From assembly GCF_000444875.1 (NCBI RefSeq), contig NC_021985.1, positions 4,039,535 to 4,103,534 of the forward strand: 64,000 nucleotides of DNA. Reading direction: 5' to 3'. Made by a program: the position numbers and the translations under genes. Source of the DNA: Streptomyces collinus Tu 365 (GTDB lineage: Bacteria; Actinomycetota; Actinomycetes; Streptomycetales; Streptomycetaceae). This document shows positions 15,251 to 24,087 of this stretch, in pieces (position 1 is the first letter of the stretch; every line of letters begins with the position of its first letter). The notes under the pieces are model-generated. The model made no database searches. It was not told the DNA's origin and saw only the letters and a program-made list of their open reading frames with translations.

Positions 15251-15688
15251 TCATCCCCAGTCGCGGCCCGAGCGGCCGCGCTTGGTCTGCGAGCGCTCCT
15301 TCTTCTGGCGCAGCCGGCGTTCGTTGATGCCCCGCGGGACGCGGGTCGGGCGGCGGGGCTTGGGCGGGGGCGCGGTCGCCTCGGCGAGGAGGGCCGCCAG
15401 CCGTACGGCGGCGGTCTCCCGGTTGCGCCACTGGGAGCGGTGCTCGGAGGAGCGCACCACCACGACCCCGTCGACCAGCCGCCCGGCCAGCCGCTGCAGC
15501 GCCCGCTCCTTCCAGACCGCGGGCAGGGCCTCGGTGGCGGCCAGGTCGAAGCGCAGCTCGACCTGCGAGTCACTGGTGTTGACGTGCTGGCCGCCCGGAC
15601 CGGACGACCTCGAGAAACGCCACGCCAGCTCGGCCTCGGGGAGCGAGACGGAGCCGCGGATGAGGTAGGGACCGGACATGTGTCCCAT
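15251..15688 (-). CDS. arfB: Peptidyl-tRNA hydrolase ArfB (ribosome rescue), 145 aa
   Basis: Class-I release-factor-like protein that frees stalled ribosomes by hydrolysing peptidyl-tRNA. The catalytic GGQ is in SSGPGGQHVNTSDSQVELRFD near residue 33. The C-terminal tail is very basic (RRLRQKKERSQTKRGRSGR), as needed to enter the empty mRNA channel. It lacks the stop-codon recognition domain of true release factors, and its length is normal for ArfB/YaeJ. Two ATGs (15688 and 15679) have equally weak ribosome binding sites; the outer one is given. Confidence 0.92.
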   Translation of the reverse strand: MGHMSGPYLIRGSVSLPEAELAWRFSRSSGPGGQHVNTSDSQVELRFDLAATEALPAVWKERALQRLAGRLVDGVVVVRSSEHRSQWRNRETAAVRLAALLAEATAPPPKPRRPTRVPRGINERRLRQKKERSQTKRGRSGRDWG

Positions 15689-15853
15689 GTTCCCGGCCGC
15701 GGCCCTCCCACGTCATCCGGTTTTCGCCGTCTGGACCATCCGGGTAAAAAAGGTAAAGGGATCCGGAACCGCCGGGACCCCCCTCGACGTTCTCCCCGGT
15801 GACGGTAGCTTCATCGGCACAGATACACGGATACAAGGGAAGGGACTCCCAAC

Positions 15854-16429
15854 ATGGCTGTAAGCCTGTCCAAGGGTGGCAACGTCTCGCTCACCAAGGA
15901 GGCTCCGGGCCTGACCGCCGTCACCGTGGGCCTCGGCTGGGACGTCCGCACCACCACCGGCACGGACTTCGACCTGGACGCCTCCGCCATCGCGGTGAAC
16001 ACGCAGGGCAAGGTCTACTCCGACGCCCACTTCGTGTTCTTCAACAACAAGCAGACCCCGGACAACTCGATCGTCCACACCGGTGACAACCGCACCGGCG
16101 AGGGCGCGGGCGACGACGAGGCGATCAACGTCAACCTGGCCGCCCTCCCGGCCGACATCGACAAGATCGTCTTCCCGGTCTCCATCTACGACGCCGAGAA
16201 CCGCGGCCAGAACTTCGGCCAGGTCCGCAACGCCTACATCCGCATCGTCAACCAGGCGGGCGGCGCCGAGATCGCGCGCTACGACCTCTCGGAGGACGCG
16301 GCCACCGAGACCGCGATGGTCTTCGGCGAGCTGTACCGCAACGGCGCCGAGTGGAAGTTCCGCGCCGTCGGCCAGGGTTACGCCTCCGGCCTGGTCGGCA
16401 TCGCCCAGGACTTCGGCGTCAACGTCTGA
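15854..16429 (+). CDS. TerD-family calcium-binding stress protein, 191 aa
   Basis: TerD-domain protein of the tellurite-resistance/stress family, cytoplasmic, binding Ca2+ through acidic loops. The N-terminus MAVSLSKGGNVSLTKEAPGL is the family signature. Acidic blocks FDLDASA, NRTGEGAGDDEAINVNL and IYDAENRGQNFGQVRNAYIRI supply the calcium ligands. Length is normal (about 190). Streptomyces has many paralogues linked to development and stress, so no specific gene name is given. It is transcribed alone, with a hairpin after it. Confidence 0.94.
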   Translation: MAVSLSKGGNVSLTKEAPGLTAVTVGLGWDVRTTTGTDFDLDASAIAVNTQGKVYSDAHFVFFNNKQTPDNSIVHTGDNRTGEGAGDDEAINVNLAALPADIDKIVFPVSIYDAENRGQNFGQVRNAYIRIVNQAGGAEIARYDLSEDAATETAMVFGELYRNGAEWKFRAVGQGYASGLVGIAQDFGVNV

Positions 16430-16447
16430 CCGGCAGGGCCTTCGGCG

Positions 16448-16491
16448 GGGAGCCCCGGGACGCGGCGAACAGGCCGCGGGCCGGGGCTCCC
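16448..16491 (+). terminator. Hairpin after the TerD gene
   Basis: Arms of 11 bp (16448-16458 and 16481-16491) with a 22-base loop that can fold further. It ends shortly before the next gene start at 16508. Confidence 0.65.
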
Positions 16492-16507
16492 GCGCTACCT
16501 TGCCCGG

Positions 16508-17014
16508 GTGATCCTCCAGCCGCTGCCGCCCGGCCGTGACCTCCCGGCCCCGCTGCTCACCGAACTGACGGCGCTGTACGCCTCTCACCGCGACTTCCTC
16601 GCGCTCAGCGGGGACCTGCCCGATCCGGACGACGTACGGCCCGAGCAGGTGGCCGCCCTGCTGGCCGATGAACGGGCCCACCCGGGCGCCGAGGTGCTGC
16701 TCGCCCGGTCCGGGGGCCGGCTGGTCGCGCTCGTGATCACCCTGTCCCGGCACCCGGACCCGGCCGACCCGGACCCCTGGATCGGGCTGCTGCTGGTGGA
16801 CGCCTCCGAGCAGGGCAGGGGCTACGGCCGGCGGGTCGTCGGCGAGGTCGAGGGGCGCTTCCGGGCCGCCGGCCGCCGGGCCGTGCGGCTCGCCGTGCTC
16901 GACGGCAACACCAGCGGGCTGGCCTTCTGGACCGCCCTGGGCTACGAGGTGGTGGGCCATCGCAGCGACCACGCGCTCGGCCGCCCCTGCGCCGTGCTGC
17001 GCAAGGTGCTGTGA
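16508..17014 (+). CDS. GNAT family N-acetyltransferase, 168 aa
   Basis: Acetyl-CoA-dependent transferase with the GNAT core: beta-strand 4 WIGLLLVDASEQGRGYGRRVVGEVEGRF supplies the acetyl-CoA pyrophosphate loop (Q/R-G-x-G), followed by RRAVRLAVLDGNTSGLAFWTALGYEVVGHRSD. The N-terminal third is a substrate-specific region. The substrate is not predictable. The GTG start at 16508 immediately precedes the first strand (ILQPLPPGRD). A 22-base hairpin lies about 20 bases after the stop. Confidence 0.88.
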   Translation: MILQPLPPGRDLPAPLLTELTALYASHRDFLALSGDLPDPDDVRPEQVAALLADERAHPGAEVLLARSGGRLVALVITLSRHPDPADPDPWIGLLLVDASEQGRGYGRRVVGEVEGRFRAAGRRAVRLAVLDGNTSGLAFWTALGYEVVGHRSDHALGRPCAVLRKVL

Positions 17015-17035
17015 ACCCGGGAGCACGACTTCACG

Positions 17036-17057
17036 CACACCGGCATCCGCCGGTGTG
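17036..17057 (+). terminator. Hairpin after the acetyltransferase gene
   Basis: Nine-base arms CACACCGGC and GCCGGTGTG with a 4-base loop, about 20 bases past the stop codon at 17014. Confidence 0.7.
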
Positions 17058-17361
17058 GCCCCCGGGCCTTGCCCGCATGCCGGACGAGCGGGAGGGCTGA
17101 GGCGGGCGCCGGCGGGGGCTGCGACGGTGTGCCGAACCACGCCCCAACTGCGCTGTGCAAGCGGGCAGTTGATCACCGCAGTCGTGTCCGCATAACGGTT
17201 TCCGTCGCACGTCTTTCGGAAACGAACACGTAAAATGTTGTCGGCGCCCTGTCAAACAGGACGTGCTGCTGTCACTCTCTCCTCACCCGCCGCAACTCTG
17301 TGCATCCCCTGTGTTCCGCCTGTGTCTCCACCCCACGGAGACCAGTCCCCAAGGAGATCGA
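17058..17361 (+). other. Promoter and leader of the M4 protease gene
   Basis: About 300 bases without a gene. An A/T-rich stretch at 17215-17240 (containing TAAAAT, a possible -10 element) stands out from the GC-rich background and would give a leader of about 130 bases before the GTG at 17362. Confidence 0.4.
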
Positions 17362-18996
17362 GTGACACAGCAGCCCCACGCGTCCCGCACCTCGCGCAAG
17401 ACCGCCCTGCGCGCGGCCGCCCTGGCCGGTTCGGCCGCGATGGTCGTTCTCGCGCTGCAGAACGGCTCGGCCACCGCCGCCCCCACGCACACCCCCGGCG
17501 CCACGGCCCTCCCGCTCAGCGCGAGCGCCCGGGTCACCGCGCTGAGGACCGCCCAGCAGCACGCGGGCGCGGCGGCCCGTGAACTGGGCCTCGGCGGCAA
17601 GGAGAAGCTGGTCGTCCGGGACGTGCTCAAGGACGCCGACGGCACGGTCCACACGCGCTACGAGCGCACCTACGCCGGTCTGCCCGTCCTCGGCGGTGAC
17701 CTGGTCACCCACGTCGCGAAGAACGGCTCGCTCAAGGGCGTCGACAAGGCGTCCAAGGCCCGGATATCCGTGCCCACCACCACCGCGGCCGTCTCCCCCG
17801 CGAACGCGAAGAAGACCGCCCTCAAGGCCGCGGGCACCGCGAAGGCCACCGCCTCGTCCTCCCGCAAGGTCGTCTGGGCGGCCGGCGCCAAGCCGGTCCT
17901 GGCCTACGAGTCCGTCGTCAAGGGCGTCCAGCACGACGGCACCCCGAGCGAGGTGCACGTCGTCACCGACGCGCGCACCGGCAAGAAGCTCTACTCCTAC
18001 CAGGCGATCGACACCGGTACCGGCACCAGCCGGTACAGCGGCACGGTCACGATCGGCACCACCGCCTCCGCCTCCGGCGGCTACGACCTGATCGACGGCG
18101 GCCGCGGCGGTCACAAGACCTACGACCTGAACGGCGGCACGACCGGCACCGGCACCCTGTTCCACGACGCCGACGACACCTGGGGCGACGGCACCGTCGG
18201 CAACCGCCAGACCGCGGCCGTCGACGCCGCCTACGGCGCGGCCGTCACCTGGGACTTCTACAAGTCCGCGTTCAACCGCAACGGCATCGCGGGCGACGGC
18301 AGGGCCGCCTACTCGCGCGTCCACTACGGCAACGCCTACGCCAACGCCTTCTGGGACGACAGCTGCTTCTGCATGACGTACGGCGACGGCACGGCCAACG
18401 CCGACCCGCTCACCTCGCTGGACGTGGCCGGCCACGAGATGAGCCACGGCCTGACCGCGGCCACCGCGAAGCTCAACTACAGCCGGGAGTCCGGCGGCCT
18501 GAACGAGGCCACCTCCGACATCTTCGGCACCTCGGTGGAGTTCTTCGCCAACAACGCCTCCGACCCCGGTGACTACCTCATCGGCGAGAAGATCGACATC
18601 AACGGCGACGGCACCCCGCTGCGCTACATGGACAAGCCCAGCAAGGACGGCGGCTCCGCCGACTACTGGTCGAAGACGGTCGGCCGCCTCGACGTGCACT
18701 ACTCGTCGGGCGTCGCCAACCACTTCTTCTACCTGCTGAGCGAGGGCAGCGGCGCAAAGACGATCAACGGCGTCTCGTACGACTCGCCCACCTACAACGG
18801 CGCCGCGGTCACCGGCATCGGCCGGGCCAAGGCCGTCCAGATCTGGTACAAGGCCCTGAGCACGTACTTCACGTCGACCACGACCTACGCGGGCGCCCGC
18901 ACCGGCACCCTGCAGGCCGCGGCCGCCCTGTACGGGTCCGGCAGCGCCGAGTACAACGCGGTGGCGGCGGCCTGGACGGCGGTCAACGTCAAGTAA
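17362..18996 (+). CDS. Secreted M4 (thermolysin-like) metalloprotease, 544 aa
   Basis: Extracellular neutral zinc protease made as a preproenzyme. A signal peptide (basic TSRKTALR then AAALAGSAAMVVLAL) is followed by an FTP-type propeptide that carries the EKLVVRDVLKDADGTVHTRYERTY repeat unit. Zinc ligands are H358 and H362 in HEMSH and E382 in GGLNEATSD; the transition-state histidine is in DVHYSSGVANHFFYLL. The GTG start has AAGGAGATCGA just upstream, so a longer in-frame extension is not used. Degrades protein outside the cell for nutrition during growth and development. Confidence 0.95.
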   Translation: MTQQPHASRTSRKTALRAAALAGSAAMVVLALQNGSATAAPTHTPGATALPLSASARVTALRTAQQHAGAAARELGLGGKEKLVVRDVLKDADGTVHTRYERTYAGLPVLGGDLVTHVAKNGSLKGVDKASKARISVPTTTAAVSPANAKKTALKAAGTAKATASSSRKVVWAAGAKPVLAYESVVKGVQHDGTPSEVHVVTDARTGKKLYSYQAIDTGTGTSRYSGTVTIGTTASASGGYDLIDGGRGGHKTYDLNGGTTGTGTLFHDADDTWGDGTVGNRQTAAVDAAYGAAVTWDFYKSAFNRNGIAGDGRAAYSRVHYGNAYANAFWDDSCFCMTYGDGTANADPLTSLDVAGHEMSHGLTAATAKLNYSRESGGLNEATSDIFGTSVEFFANNASDPGDYLIGEKIDINGDGTPLRYMDKPSKDGGSADYWSKTVGRLDVHYSSGVANHFFYLLSEGSGAKTINGVSYDSPTYNGAAVTGIGRAKAVQIWYKALSTYFTSTTTYAGARTGTLQAAAALYGSGSAEYNAVAAAWTAVNVK

Positions 18997-19033
18997 CGGC
19001 GCCCTTCACGCGGTTCCACGGCCGGGCCACCCG

Positions 19034-20425
19034 TCACGGGCGGTCCGGCCGGCCGTCTCCGTACAGCCAGTCCCGCCAGATCCCGGAGAAGTCCTCGCCC
19101 GGCGCCCGCTTCTCGACGTACGCGGTGAAGTCGGCGGTGCTCGCGGTGCCGTGGCGGTGGGCGGCGGCCCAGCCCCGCAGGACGGCGTGGAAGGTGTCGT
19201 CGCCGACCTTCTGGCGGATCTTCTGCAGGACCGCCGCGCCGCGCTGGTAGACGGGGGCGGCGGAGATGTGCGCGGCGTCGGAGGGCTTCGCCGGCGGGAA
19301 GGACCACACCTCCTTGTCGTCCGCCGCGTACAGGTCGTCGAAGGTCCGCTGTGCGCTCGGGCCGCCGTGGTCCTCCTCGTAGAGCCACTCCGCGTAGGTG
19401 GCGAAGCCCTCGTTGAGCCACATGTCCTGCCAGCTCGCGGGGGTGACCGAGTCGCCGTACCACTCGTGGGCGAGCTCGTGCACGAGGGTGGAGGTGGCGG
19501 GGGCGCCGGGGAAGACGGGGCGGGTCTGGGTCTCCAGCGCGTAGCCGGCGTCGTCCGGGCGGTCGACGATCGCCCCGGTGGAGGAGAACGGGTACGGGCC
19601 GAAGTTCCGCTCCTCCCACGCGATGATCCCGGGCAGCTTCGCCAGCACCCCCGCGCTCGCCCGGACCTGGGTGGGGTCGACGGCGGTGAGGACCGGCAGG
19701 CCGTGCGGTCCCGTGGTGCGGGTGATGACGAAGCGGCCGACGGCGACCGTGGCGAGGTAGCTCGCCATGGGCTGGGCCATGTGCCAGGCGTAGGTGGTCC
19801 GCCCGCCGTGGGTGCGCCGGCTCGTGAGCTCCCCGTTGGAGACCGCCTGGAGGCCCTGCGGGACGGTGACCGTGATGTCGTAGGCCGCCTTGTCCGAGGG
19901 GTGGTGGTCGCCGGGGAACCAGGCCATGGAGCCGACCGGCTCGCCCAGGCCGAGCGCGCCGTCGGCGGTGGGCAGCCAGCCCTCCTCGGAACCGTCGGGG
20001 TCGGTGAGGGTCCGCGGGGTGCCCGAGTAGCGGACGGTGGTGCGGAAGGTCCGGCCCCGTCGGAGGTCGTCGTGGGGGCGGACGGTGAGTTCCTGGCCGG
20101 CCCGGTTCCAGCGGGCGTCCCTGCCGTCGACGGTGACCGAGGCGACGTCCAGCCCGTCGAGGTCGAGGTCGAAGGCGGTCAGGTCCTGGGTGGCGCGGGC
20201 CGTGATCACCGCCGTGCCGGTCAGATGGCGGCCGTCCGGCGTGTAGTCGAGGGTGAGGCCGTAGTGGGTGACGTCGTAGCCGCCGTTGCCGGCCCTCGGG
20301 AAGTAGGGGTCGCGCACGCCGTGGCCGCCCGGGGTGCCGTGCACGCCGCGGTCGCACCCGGTGCCGGTGAGGGCGAGGGCGCACAGCGCGGCGGCGGCCG
20401 GGACGAGGCGCGCGGATCTGGACAT
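19034..20425 (-). CDS. Secreted M1-family metallopeptidase (aminopeptidase N-like), 463 aa
   Basis: Zinc aminopeptidase-like protein exported by an N-terminal signal (SARLVPAAAALCALALTGTGC), possibly lipid-anchored at that cysteine although the lipobox is poor. It has the M1 N-terminal beta-domain (YDVTHYGLTLDYTPDGRHLTGTAVI) and the catalytic HELAHEWYGDSV followed by NEGFATYAEW, which provide two His and one Glu zinc ligands. It lacks the large C-terminal helical domain of full-length PepN, so it is a short secreted form. It converges on the M4 protease gene; together they form an extracellular proteolysis pair. Confidence 0.93.
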   Translation of the reverse strand: MSRSARLVPAAAALCALALTGTGCDRGVHGTPGGHGVRDPYFPRAGNGGYDVTHYGLTLDYTPDGRHLTGTAVITARATQDLTAFDLDLDGLDVASVTVDGRDARWNRAGQELTVRPHDDLRRGRTFRTTVRYSGTPRTLTDPDGSEEGWLPTADGALGLGEPVGSMAWFPGDHHPSDKAAYDITVTVPQGLQAVSNGELTSRRTHGGRTTYAWHMAQPMASYLATVAVGRFVITRTTGPHGLPVLTAVDPTQVRASAGVLAKLPGIIAWEERNFGPYPFSSTGAIVDRPDDAGYALETQTRPVFPGAPATSTLVHELAHEWYGDSVTPASWQDMWLNEGFATYAEWLYEEDHGGPSAQRTFDDLYAADDKEVWSFPPAKPSDAAHISAAPVYQRGAAVLQKIRQKVGDDTFHAVLRGWAAAHRHGTASTADFTAYVEKRAPGEDFSGIWRDWLYGDGRPDRP

Positions 20426-20494
20426 GTCAGTGATCCTAGGTCGGGGAACCGGCCGGGGCCCGGTGCGGGGCGCGGGCGTGACACCATCTCTCCC

Positions 20495-20995
20495 GTGCTC
20501 GACATCGGCTACGCCCTCTCCAACCGCTTCCCGGACCCGCCGCAGACCGACTACCGCCGCGCGGACGTCCACGCGCTGCGGCACGACCTGTTCTGCGGGG
20601 ACGTCTACCTCGCGGACACCAAGGCGGACCGGGAGCTGTCCACAGCCTGGGGATGGGTGCCGGTGCTGGACTTCGCGTGGGCGCTGTGCGACATCGCCGA
20701 GCGGCTGGACCGGGACCCGATGGGCTCCCGTGCCTCGCGCCCGCAGCGGGCGGAGCTCGACTTCACCGAGTCCACCGACCGGATGCTCTTCGAGCGCCGC
20801 TTCGGCTGGGTGGACATCGAGGCCGACTGGATGCCGGCCGAGGAGGCCCCGCTCACCTTCTCCCACGCCGAACTCCGGCGTGAGGCGCGGGACTTCCTCC
20901 ACGACCTGATCGCCGACCTGACCGATCTGCACGAGGACCTGGCGGAGAACCCGGCGGTCTGGACCCTCCAGGCACGCTTCCCCCGGGTCTCCTGA
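20495..20995 (+). CDS. Uncharacterised Streptomyces protein, 166 aa
   Basis: Not a family I can name. Acidic, soluble, Trp/Asp-rich, no signal peptide or membrane segment. It begins VLDIGYALSNRFPDPPQTDYRRADVHALRHDLFCGDVYL and has a central WVPVLDFAWALCDIAERLDRD and a helical, acidic C-terminus (LIADLTDLHEDLAENPAVW). GC-rich third positions support coding. The GTG at 20495 is the first start after the divergent M1 peptidase promoter (70 bases between the two starts). The start could be a few codons off. Confidence 0.72.
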   Translation: MLDIGYALSNRFPDPPQTDYRRADVHALRHDLFCGDVYLADTKADRELSTAWGWVPVLDFAWALCDIAERLDRDPMGSRASRPQRAELDFTESTDRMLFERRFGWVDIEADWMPAEEAPLTFSHAELRREARDFLHDLIADLTDLHEDLAENPAVWTLQARFPRVS

Positions 20996-21023
20996 CCCGC
21001 GCCTCTGCGCACGCCCCTCGCGC

Positions 21024-21713
21024 TCAGCCCTCCACGCGGATGCCCAGCTCCGCCGCCAGCACAGGGGCCAGGTCCAGCAGCTGACCCGTGCTGATCACCG
21101 CTCCGGACAGCCGGTCCAGGCCCCGGGTGATCTCCAGCGGAGCGGCCCCGCGCAGGTCGACGTCCTTCAGCGTCACGTTGCCGAAGTCGGCCTCCCTGAG
21201 CGCGCAGTCCACGAACTCCACCCGCTCCAGCCGGGCCCCGGCGAAGTCGGGCTCGACCAGGACGCAGGACTCGAAGACGACGTCCTTGAGCCGGGCCTCG
21301 CGCAGGTTCAGGAAGTCGATCTTGCCGCCCCGGACCACGACCCGCTCCATGACGGCTCCGTGCAGCTGGGTGCCGCCCAGGCGGGGGTCGCGCAGCTCGA
21401 CGTCGCGCCAGGTGGACTCGGCCAGGTTCGTGCCGACCCCGCGCAGGCCGGTGAGGACCGAGTCCAGCACCCGGGCCCGGGGCAGCGCCGCCTCGTCCAC
21501 CGCGCAGCCGGTGAGCGCGCAGTCCATGAAGCGGGCGCCCGCCCCGTCCTGCCCGGACAGGTCGGCGTCCCGGAACTCCAGCCCGTCGTAGTCGCCGTCC
21601 GGCTCCAGCGCGCCGCCCGCCCAGGGCTCCAGCGGTGGCAGCCGCACCTCCGGCCGGCGCGCGCTCTTCGTCCCGGTCCTGCCCGGGCCCGTGCCCGTCG
21701 TTGTCCTCGCCAT
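21024..21713 (-). CDS. Pentapeptide repeat protein, 229 aa
   Basis: Contains a run of A(D/N)LxX-like pentapeptides forming a right-handed quadrilateral beta-helix: LEFRDADLSGQDGAGARFMDCALTG, further units in the middle, and LREARLKDVVFESCVLVEPDFAGARLERVEFVDCALREADFGNVTL. The first 45 residues are Thr/Gly/Pro-rich and disordered. Some pentapeptide proteins mimic DNA and protect gyrase, but most have no known role; nothing here points to a specific one. Start taken at 21713; an ATG three codons upstream is equally possible. Confidence 0.85.
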   Translation of the reverse strand: MARTTTGTGPGRTGTKSARRPEVRLPPLEPWAGGALEPDGDYDGLEFRDADLSGQDGAGARFMDCALTGCAVDEAALPRARVLDSVLTGLRGVGTNLAESTWRDVELRDPRLGGTQLHGAVMERVVVRGGKIDFLNLREARLKDVVFESCVLVEPDFAGARLERVEFVDCALREADFGNVTLKDVDLRGAAPLEITRGLDRLSGAVISTGQLLDLAPVLAAELGIRVEG

Positions 21714-21897
21714 GGCCCCCATGCTGCACCGCGCCACTGACAATCCGCCCGGCCCGCGGGGACCGGCGGCGCCCCGGGCCGATGTCACATTCCCCGGGGC
21801 CCCCGTCGTCAAGGGAACAGCGCGGTCACCGCGCCGTCACCGGTCACCGGGCGTCCCGCCCTCGACATCGAACACGCCTGAAGGTGGTGCTCCCGTC

Positions 21898-23481
21898 ATG
21901 CACGACGAACGCCGCAACCCCGCACACCCGGATGCGATACATCACGATTCATGGTCTTCTGGCCAGATGAGCATCGGCCGAAAGGGTGAACCCGCGCCGA
22001 CCGCGGCCAGGACCGTGGAAGCCGATCCCCATCGCTGGTGGGCGCTGGTCGTCATCGCCCTCGCGCAGCTGATGGTGGTCCTGGACGCGACGATCGTGAA
22101 CATCGCGCTCCCCTCGGCGCAGCGCGCCCTGAACATGTCCGACGGCAACCGGCAGTGGGTCATCACCGCCTACACCCTCGCCTTCGGCGGGCTGCTCCTG
22201 CTCGGCGGCCGGATCGCCGACCTCGCCGGCCGCAAGAAGACCTTCGTCGTCGGCCTGATCGGCTTCGCGGCCGCCTCCGCGCTCGGCGGCGCGGCGACCA
22301 GCTCCGCCATGCTGTTCGGCGCCCGGGCCCTGCAGGGCGCCTTCGCGGCCGTCCTCGCGCCCTCCGCGCTGAGCCTGCTGACCACGACGTTCACCGACGT
22401 CCGCGAGCGCGGGAAGGCGTTCGGCATCTACGGCGCGCTGGCCGGCAGCGGCTCGGCCATCGGGTTCATCGTCGGCGGCCTGCTCACCGAGTACCTCAAC
22501 TGGCGCTGGTGCCTGTACGTCAACGTGCCCATCGCCGTCGTCGCGGTGCTCGGCGCCCTCACCCTGCTGCACGACCGCCCCGGCCACGGCGACGTCCGCC
22601 TCGACGTGCCCGGCGCGGTGCTCGGCTGCGGCGGACTGGTCGCGATCGTCTACGGCTTCAGCGAGGCCGAGCCGCGTGGCTGGACCGACCCGCTGGTGAT
22701 CGCCCTGTTCGCGGTCGGTGTCGCGCTGCTCGTCGGCTTCGTGTGGTGGCAGAACCGCGCCCCGAGCCCGCTGCTGCCGCTGCACATCGTCCGTGACCGC
22801 AACCGCGCGGGCTGCTTCCTGACCATGATGCTCGCCGTGATCGGCATGTTCGGGCTGTTCCTGTTCATGACCTACTACCTGCAGGTCATCCTCGGCTACT
22901 CGCCGGTGCGGGCGGGCCTTGCGTTCCTGCCGCTGACCGCCGCGATCATCATCGGCTCCACCCAGATCTCGGCCCGGCTGCTGCACCGGGTGGCCCCGCG
23001 CGTGCTCATGGTGCCCGGCATGCTGCTGGCCGCGTCCGGGCTGCTGCTCCTGACCCGGATGACGGTCGACTCCTCCTACGGCGGCGAGATCCTGCCCGCC
23101 CTGCTGCTGATGGGCCTCGGCATGGGCCTGACCTTCATGCCGGTGTTCGCCACCGCCACCGCGGGCGTCGCCCCGCGCGACGCGGGGGTCACGTCGGCGA
23201 CCGTCAACACCGCCCAGCAGGTGGGCGGCTCCATCGGCACGGCGCTGCTCAACACCATCGCCACCACCAGCAGCGCCGCCTACGTCGCCGCCCATCTGCA
23301 CAGTCCGGCCGAGAAGGCCGCGGTGATCCCGGCCGGCGTGGTGCACGGCTACACGGTCGCCATCTGGTGGGCGGCGGGTGTGATGCTGCTGGCCGGCCTG
23401 GTGGCGGGCGTGATGGTCACCGCCAGGGCTCCCGGCCACGGCGCCCCCACCGAGACCCCGGTCGCGGAGCCGGTGGTCTGA
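21898..23481 (+). CDS. MFS drug:H+ antiporter, DHA2 (14-helix) family, 527 aa
   Basis: Proton-driven multidrug efflux transporter in the membrane. Motif A is GGRIADLAGRKKTF between helices 2 and 3; motif C-like GSGSAIGFIVGGLLTEYLNWRWCLYVNVPI is in the fifth helix region; motif D1 LVVIALAQLMVVLDATIVNIALPSAQR is in helix 1, typical of EmrB/QacA proteins. About 14 hydrophobic segments can be counted. The N-terminus before helix 1 is unusually long (about 45 residues) if the ATG at 21898 (with AAGGTGG upstream) is used; the ATG at 21967 would shorten it. No TetR-type regulator adjoins it. Confidence 0.9.
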   Translation: MHDERRNPAHPDAIHHDSWSSGQMSIGRKGEPAPTAARTVEADPHRWWALVVIALAQLMVVLDATIVNIALPSAQRALNMSDGNRQWVITAYTLAFGGLLLLGGRIADLAGRKKTFVVGLIGFAAASALGGAATSSAMLFGARALQGAFAAVLAPSALSLLTTTFTDVRERGKAFGIYGALAGSGSAIGFIVGGLLTEYLNWRWCLYVNVPIAVVAVLGALTLLHDRPGHGDVRLDVPGAVLGCGGLVAIVYGFSEAEPRGWTDPLVIALFAVGVALLVGFVWWQNRAPSPLLPLHIVRDRNRAGCFLTMMLAVIGMFGLFLFMTYYLQVILGYSPVRAGLAFLPLTAAIIIGSTQISARLLHRVAPRVLMVPGMLLAASGLLLLTRMTVDSSYGGEILPALLLMGLGMGLTFMPVFATATAGVAPRDAGVTSATVNTAQQVGGSIGTALLNTIATTSSAAYVAAHLHSPAEKAAVIPAGVVHGYTVAIWWAAGVMLLAGLVAGVMVTARAPGHGAPTETPVAEPVV

Positions 23482-23556
23482 TCGCCGGCGGTCCCTCGGC
23501 GGTCCCCCGGCGGACTCCCCGCGGCTCCCGCGGCCGGGAGCCGTCGGCCGCGGCCG

Positions 23557-24039
23557 TCAGCCGGCCGCGCGGCCCAGCTCGGCCAGGGCGTCGTCCGTCA
23601 GGCGGTACACCGTCCACTCGTCCTGCGGGCGGGCGCCGAGTGCCTCGTAGAAGCCGATCGCGGGGCGGTTCCAGTTCAGGACCGACCACTCCAGGCGCTC
23701 GTAGCCGCGGCTCACACAGATGCGGGCCAGTTCGGTCAGCAGGGCCCGGCCGTGGCCGCCGCCGCGCACGGAGGGGCGGACGTACAGGTCCTCCAGGTAG
23801 ATGCCGTGCACCCCGCGCCAGGTGGAGAAGTTCAGGAACCACAGGGCGAAGCCGACGGGCTCCCCGGTGGTCTCGTCCTCGGCGATGTGCGCGAACGCCG
23901 CCGGCCGCTCGCCGAACAGCGCCTCGCGCAGCTGCTCCTCGCTCGCCCGTGCCTCCTGCGGCGCTTTCTCGTACTCGGCCAGCTCGCGGATCAGGGCGTG
24001 GATGACGGGGACGTCGGCGGGGGTCGCGGAGCGAATCAT
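23557..24039 (-). CDS. GNAT family N-acetyltransferase, 160 aa
   Basis: Acetyl-CoA-dependent N-acetyltransferase, similar in layout to diamine/polyamine acetyltransferases. It begins MIRSATPADVPVIHALIRELAEYEK, has the core strand GIYLEDLYVRPSVRGGGHGRALLTELARIC with the acetyl-CoA loop RGGGHG, and ends in RLEWSVLNWNRPAIGFYEALGARPQDEWTVYRL. The Tyr in IGFYEALGA is the usual general acid position. Substrate is unknown but the E-Y-E-K N-terminus and WSVLNWN motif are shared with spermidine acetyltransferase-like proteins. Confidence 0.9.
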   Translation of the reverse strand: MIRSATPADVPVIHALIRELAEYEKAPQEARASEEQLREALFGERPAAFAHIAEDETTGEPVGFALWFLNFSTWRGVHGIYLEDLYVRPSVRGGGHGRALLTELARICVSRGYERLEWSVLNWNRPAIGFYEALGARPQDEWTVYRLTDDALAELGRAAG

Positions 24040-24087
24040 GAGGGGAGGGTAACCAGCGGCCGCCCTCCTCCCGTCACCCGGTCGGCG

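Noticed and set aside
15713..17176. 487-codon minus-strand frame over the TerD and acetyltransferase genes
   Set aside because: Antisense shadow. The TerD gene on the other strand has an unambiguous family match.
19151..20995. 614-codon plus-strand frame opposite the M1 peptidase
   Set aside because: Antisense shadow of the peptidase. Only the last 166 codons, beyond the peptidase start, form a plausible protein and are annotated separately from 20495.
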